Assembly (NCBI GenBank): GCA_030045175.1
Contig: JASIBM010000190.1
Location: 1 to 8,023 of the forward strand
Source: Streptosporangiaceae bacterium
GTDB lineage: Bacteria; Actinomycetota; Actinomycetes; Streptosporangiales; Streptosporangiaceae
Reading direction: 5' to 3'
Length of the DNA stretch: 8,023 bases
Shown: positions 5,800-8,023 of the stretch, piece after piece
How the letters are laid out: each line of letters starts with the position of its first letter
Numbering within the stretch: the stretch's first letter is position 1
Made by a program: the position numbers and the translations under genes
Notes under the pieces: model-generated
Databases searched by the model: none
What the model saw: only the letters and a program-made list of their open reading frames with translations
Told to the model about the DNA's origin: nothing

Positions 5800-7458
5800 A
5801 TGGCTGACACGACGGCTTCGATCGAGCGCCCGGCCCGGGCCCGGGGGCGCCGGGCCCGGCGAGGGGCGTCGGCCGATCCCGTGTTCGTCTTGTGCGGCGG
5901 CCGTTCAGGGTCGACCCTGCTGCGGTTCGTGCTTGACGCCCACCCCGAACTGGCGTGCCCCCCGGAGACGAACGTGCCGACGATTTGCGGTCAGCTCGCC
6001 AACGTGTGGGCGCTGATCGAGGGCGCGCCGCTGTCGGCTAACCGTGGCGACGAGCCGCCTGAGATCCCCGACGCGGCGATCGCCGGGGTCCGCGAGACCA
6101 TGGACCGCATGGTCGGGTCGTACCTGGCCCGGCGCGGCAAGAAACGCTACTGCGACAAGAGCCTGGGCACCGCCCAGTTTTCCTACCTGATGACCCGGAT
6201 CTGGCCGGAGGCCAAGTTCATCTGCCTGTTCCGCCACCCCATGGACGTGATCGCCTCCGGGATGGAGGCCTGCCCGTGGGGGCTCAACGGGTACGGGTTC
6301 GACCCGTACATCGCCGAGACCCCTGGTAACGCGGTGTTCGCGCTGGCCAGGTTCTGGGTGGACACCGTGGGCACGATCCTGGCCGCGCAGGAGCAGTGGC
6401 CAGAGCGCTGCCACCGGGTTCGCTACGAGGACCTGGTCGAGGATCCTCAGGTCGTCGCTGACGGGCTATTCGAATTCCTCGGCGTGGCACCAGTGCCAGG
6501 TATCGCGGCCAAGATCTTCGCCGGGGACCGGGAACGTTTCGGCCCGGCCGACTACAAGATCTGGCATACCTCGGCGATCAGCACCGAATCGGTGGGCCGT
6601 GGGTGGACGGTCCCGGCCGGCCTGATCGGCCCGCTGGTCAGGGAGAACATGAACAACTTCTGCGGCAGGCTCGGGTACCTGGCGATCGAGGATAACTGGG
6701 GCACCGCCGACCAGCCCGCCGACCTCCGCGTCCCGATCACTCCGATCATCGCGGACGACGAGGAGGGCGAGGACGAGGCGGACAGCGGCACCGCGGGGGG
6801 TTCCGGGGGGTCGGCCCCCCGGGCCAGCACCGCGGGGAGTCCCGGGGGGTCGGCCCCCCGGGCTAGCACCGCCGCCGGTGCCGAAGGCGACCAGGAGCAG
6901 GCGAGCGCCGCGCGCACCCGTCCCGCGATCGTGGTCGACCCCGAGGCCGAGGCCGCCGCCGAGCGGTTCGCGCCCGAGCTGATCGCACGGCTGCGCGCGG
7001 GCGTGGCCAGGTCCGGCGCGGATCTCGCCAGCCGCTGGGAGCCGTGCGGGGCCGACTCGTTCCTGGTGGTGGCCACCCCGGAAGGAGGGCACGGCTCTGG
7101 CGCACGATGGCTGGTCGACCTGTCCGCCCGCGCCATCACCGCCGTCAACGGCCGCCAGCCGGTCCCAGGCCAGGATGGCGAGGACGGCGAGGACGCCGAG
7201 CCAGAGACCGCATGGGACGTCATCGCCACGGTGGTCACGTGGAGCCATCTGATCACCGGCCGGACGAACCTGTCGGTGGCACTGCGCCGGCACGAGCTGC
7301 GCTACATCGAGCAGGCCGAGACCGGGCCCGTGATCGCCGAGACCAGGATCGGGATGCTGTCCGACCTGCTCGGCCTCGCGTCCTGGGGCCAGGCGCAACC
7401 TCGTGCCCGCCACGCCGACGGCACCAGCGAGGCGGCCACCGCGGGGCAGGCGGCCTGA
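5800..7458 (+). CDS. PAPS-dependent sulfotransferase with C-terminal SCP2-like domain
   Basis: The 552-residue protein should transfer sulfate from PAPS to an unknown acceptor in the cytoplasm. Residues 27-300 form a sulfotransferase domain (Sulfotransfer_3 type): the 5'-phosphosulfate loop CGGRSGSTLL (32-41), CDKS (118-121), the 3'-phosphate motif FRHPMDVIASG (144-154, Arg145 and Ser153), RYEDLVEDP (208-216), and a tail ADYKIWHTSAISTESVGRGW (250-269) ending in MNNFCGRLGY. Residues 317-380 are a low-complexity linker, first acidic (DDEEGEDEAD), then a 13-residue tandem repeat. Residues about 388-526 look like an SCP2/sterol-carrier fold (RWLVDLSARAITAVNG; WSHLITGRTNLSVALRRHEL), with an acidic insert at 458-469. 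The first 25 residues are Arg/Ala-rich. The start ATG 5800 has GGAGG eight bases ahead; an in-frame ATG at 5752 lacks one. The TGA overlaps the ATG of the next gene. Confidence 0.85.
   Translation: MADTTASIERPARARGRRARRGASADPVFVLCGGRSGSTLLRFVLDAHPELACPPETNVPTICGQLANVWALIEGAPLSANRGDEPPEIPDAAIAGVRETMDRMVGSYLARRGKKRYCDKSLGTAQFSYLMTRIWPEAKFICLFRHPMDVIASGMEACPWGLNGYGFDPYIAETPGNAVFALARFWVDTVGTILAAQEQWPERCHRVRYEDLVEDPQVVADGLFEFLGVAPVPGIAAKIFAGDRERFGPADYKIWHTSAISTESVGRGWTVPAGLIGPLVRENMNNFCGRLGYLAIEDNWGTADQPADLRVPITPIIADDEEGEDEADSGTAGGSGGSAPRASTAGSPGGSAPRASTAAGAEGDQEQASAARTRPAIVVDPEAEAAAERFAPELIARLRAGVARSGADLASRWEPCGADSFLVVATPEGGHGSGARWLVDLSARAITAVNGRQPVPGQDGEDGEDAEPETAWDVIATVVTWSHLITGRTNLSVALRRHELRYIEQAETGPVIAETRIGMLSDLLGLASWGQAQPRARHADGTSEAATAGQAA
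6787..6864 (+). repeat. Two tandem 39-base repeats carrying palindromes, in frame in the sulfotransferase linker
   Basis: Units 6787-6825 and 6826-6864 encode GTAGGSGGSAPRA and STAGSPGGSAPRA; a broken third copy (STAA) follows. Each unit holds a perfect hairpin: CCGGGGGG-TCGG-CCCCCCGG at 6803-6822, and the same with one more pair at 6841-6862. The unit length is a multiple of three, so the frame is kept. Such G/C-run palindromes may expand by replication slippage or mark a small inserted palindromic element. Confidence 0.8.
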
Positions 7459-8023
7459 TGGCCCGGGGCACCCGTGGCAGGCCAGGACCGGTCGCGCCGC
7501 AGCGAATCAGGGCCGGCCCAGCCAAGGACGCGCCGGCCTCGCCAGGCCCCGACGCCAGGCCGCAGGCCGCCGGCCTGACGCGAGCGCTCGCTCCGGGCAG
7601 CACCGGACCGGTGTCCGCGCCGGTGATCGTGCTCACCTACGGCTTCGCTGGCGGGCGAAGGCTCCAGGATCTGCTCAGTCGTGAACCAGACCTCGCGTGC
7701 ACCGCCCGCACCGGCATCCTCGGCGCGGTCGGGCAGGTCGCCGCCGCGTGGCAGTACGCCGAGGACCGGGGCGGCGACCAGATGTCGGCGCTGGCAGCCA
7801 CCTCGGTCCGGGCGCTGGTCAACTCCATGCTCACGGTGGTCACCGCACGGATGGGCAGCCGGCGCTGGTGCGAGACCGCCGCCGTTGATCCGGTCGCCGC
7901 GGCGGCGTTCCTGCAGGCGTTCCCCGAGACCAGGATCATCTGCCTGCACCGCGCCTGCCCGGACGTGGTCTTCGGGGTGCTCGCCACGCGCCCGTGGGGT
8001 CTGTCTGGCGCCGGATTCGCCTC
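7458..8023 (+). CDS. Divergent sulfotransferase-like protein, probably lacking normal PAPS binding (3' end outside window)
   Basis: The 188 visible residues run open to the window end. Residues 1-54 are a Pro/Ala/Arg-rich disordered tail. From residue 55 the protein lines up with the upstream sulfotransferase: PVIVLTYGFAGGRRLQDLL against PVFVLCGGRSGSTLLRFVL, EPDLAC against HPELAC, RIICLHRACPDVVFGV against KFICLFRHPMDVIASG, and RPWGLSGAGF against CPWGLNGYGF. The fold is thus shared, but the SGST phosphosulfate loop is lost, His-Pro after the conserved Arg (165) is Ala-Cys, and the 3'-phosphate Ser is Gly173. It is probably a non-catalytic or altered paralogue. Its ATG (7458-7460) overlaps the preceding TGA, so translation is likely coupled; no strong Shine-Dalgarno is seen. 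A GTG at 7611 is an alternative start. The C-terminal half is not visible. Confidence 0.75.
   Translation, partial: MARGTRGRPGPVAPQRIRAGPAKDAPASPGPDARPQAAGLTRALAPGSTGPVSAPVIVLTYGFAGGRRLQDLLSREPDLACTARTGILGAVGQVAAAWQYAEDRGGDQMSALAATSVRALVNSMLTVVTARMGSRRWCETAAVDPVAAAAFLQAFPETRIICLHRACPDVVFGVLATRPWGLSGAGFA

Noticed and set aside
6466..7413. Minus-strand frame of 315 codons antisense to the sulfotransferase
   Set aside because: The protein is Gly/Pro/Arg-rich shadow sequence; the plus strand carries the sulfotransferase signatures.
1..8023. CRISPR array, tRNA, rRNA, insertion sequence or prophage integration site
   Set aside because: No spaced repeats, RNA gene signatures, transposase or integrase fragments, or terminal inverted repeats were seen.

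Overview
The window is GC-rich throughout. The gene order, the SecA and PucR/TetR types, and the GTG starts point to a high-GC actinobacterium (Actinomycetota), perhaps Streptosporangiales-like. The genus cannot be fixed from the sequence alone. Eight protein genes are supported, and two of them run off the window edges.

Left part (1-1221): the 5' end of secA lies on the minus strand. It is followed by a 403-base divergent gap with no convincing gene, then a small two-helix membrane protein on the plus strand.

Middle part (1250-4520): this looks like a compact oxygenase module. A TetR repressor gene overlaps a DUF4873 gene by 8 bases on the minus strand. Divergent from them is an AurF-type non-haem diiron oxygenase with all the expected metal ligands. 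Between the two divergent genes is an AT-rich segment with a perfect GTAAC-T-GTTAC palindrome. It sits between the -35 and -10 of a promoter that would give a leaderless TetR mRNA. The oxygenase gene overlaps by 4 bases the 3' end of a convergent PucR/CdaR-type regulator. The leader of that regulator gene holds a perfect 10-base inverted repeat that ends directly at the start codon.

Right part (4521-8023): after a long intergenic region with a good promoter (TTGTTG-17-TATGAT) and a structured leader of about 180 nt comes a gene for a secreted, very lysine-rich protein with four cysteines. Two strong GC hairpins follow. Then comes a PAPS-type sulfotransferase joined by an acidic, repeat-bearing linker to a C-terminal SCP2-like domain. 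Its stop codon overlaps the ATG of a second gene, cut by the window end. That gene encodes a divergent paralogue of the sulfotransferase in which most PAPS-binding residues are changed. This active-plus-degenerate pair is the best candidate for an undescribed system here; its substrate cannot be told from the sequence.
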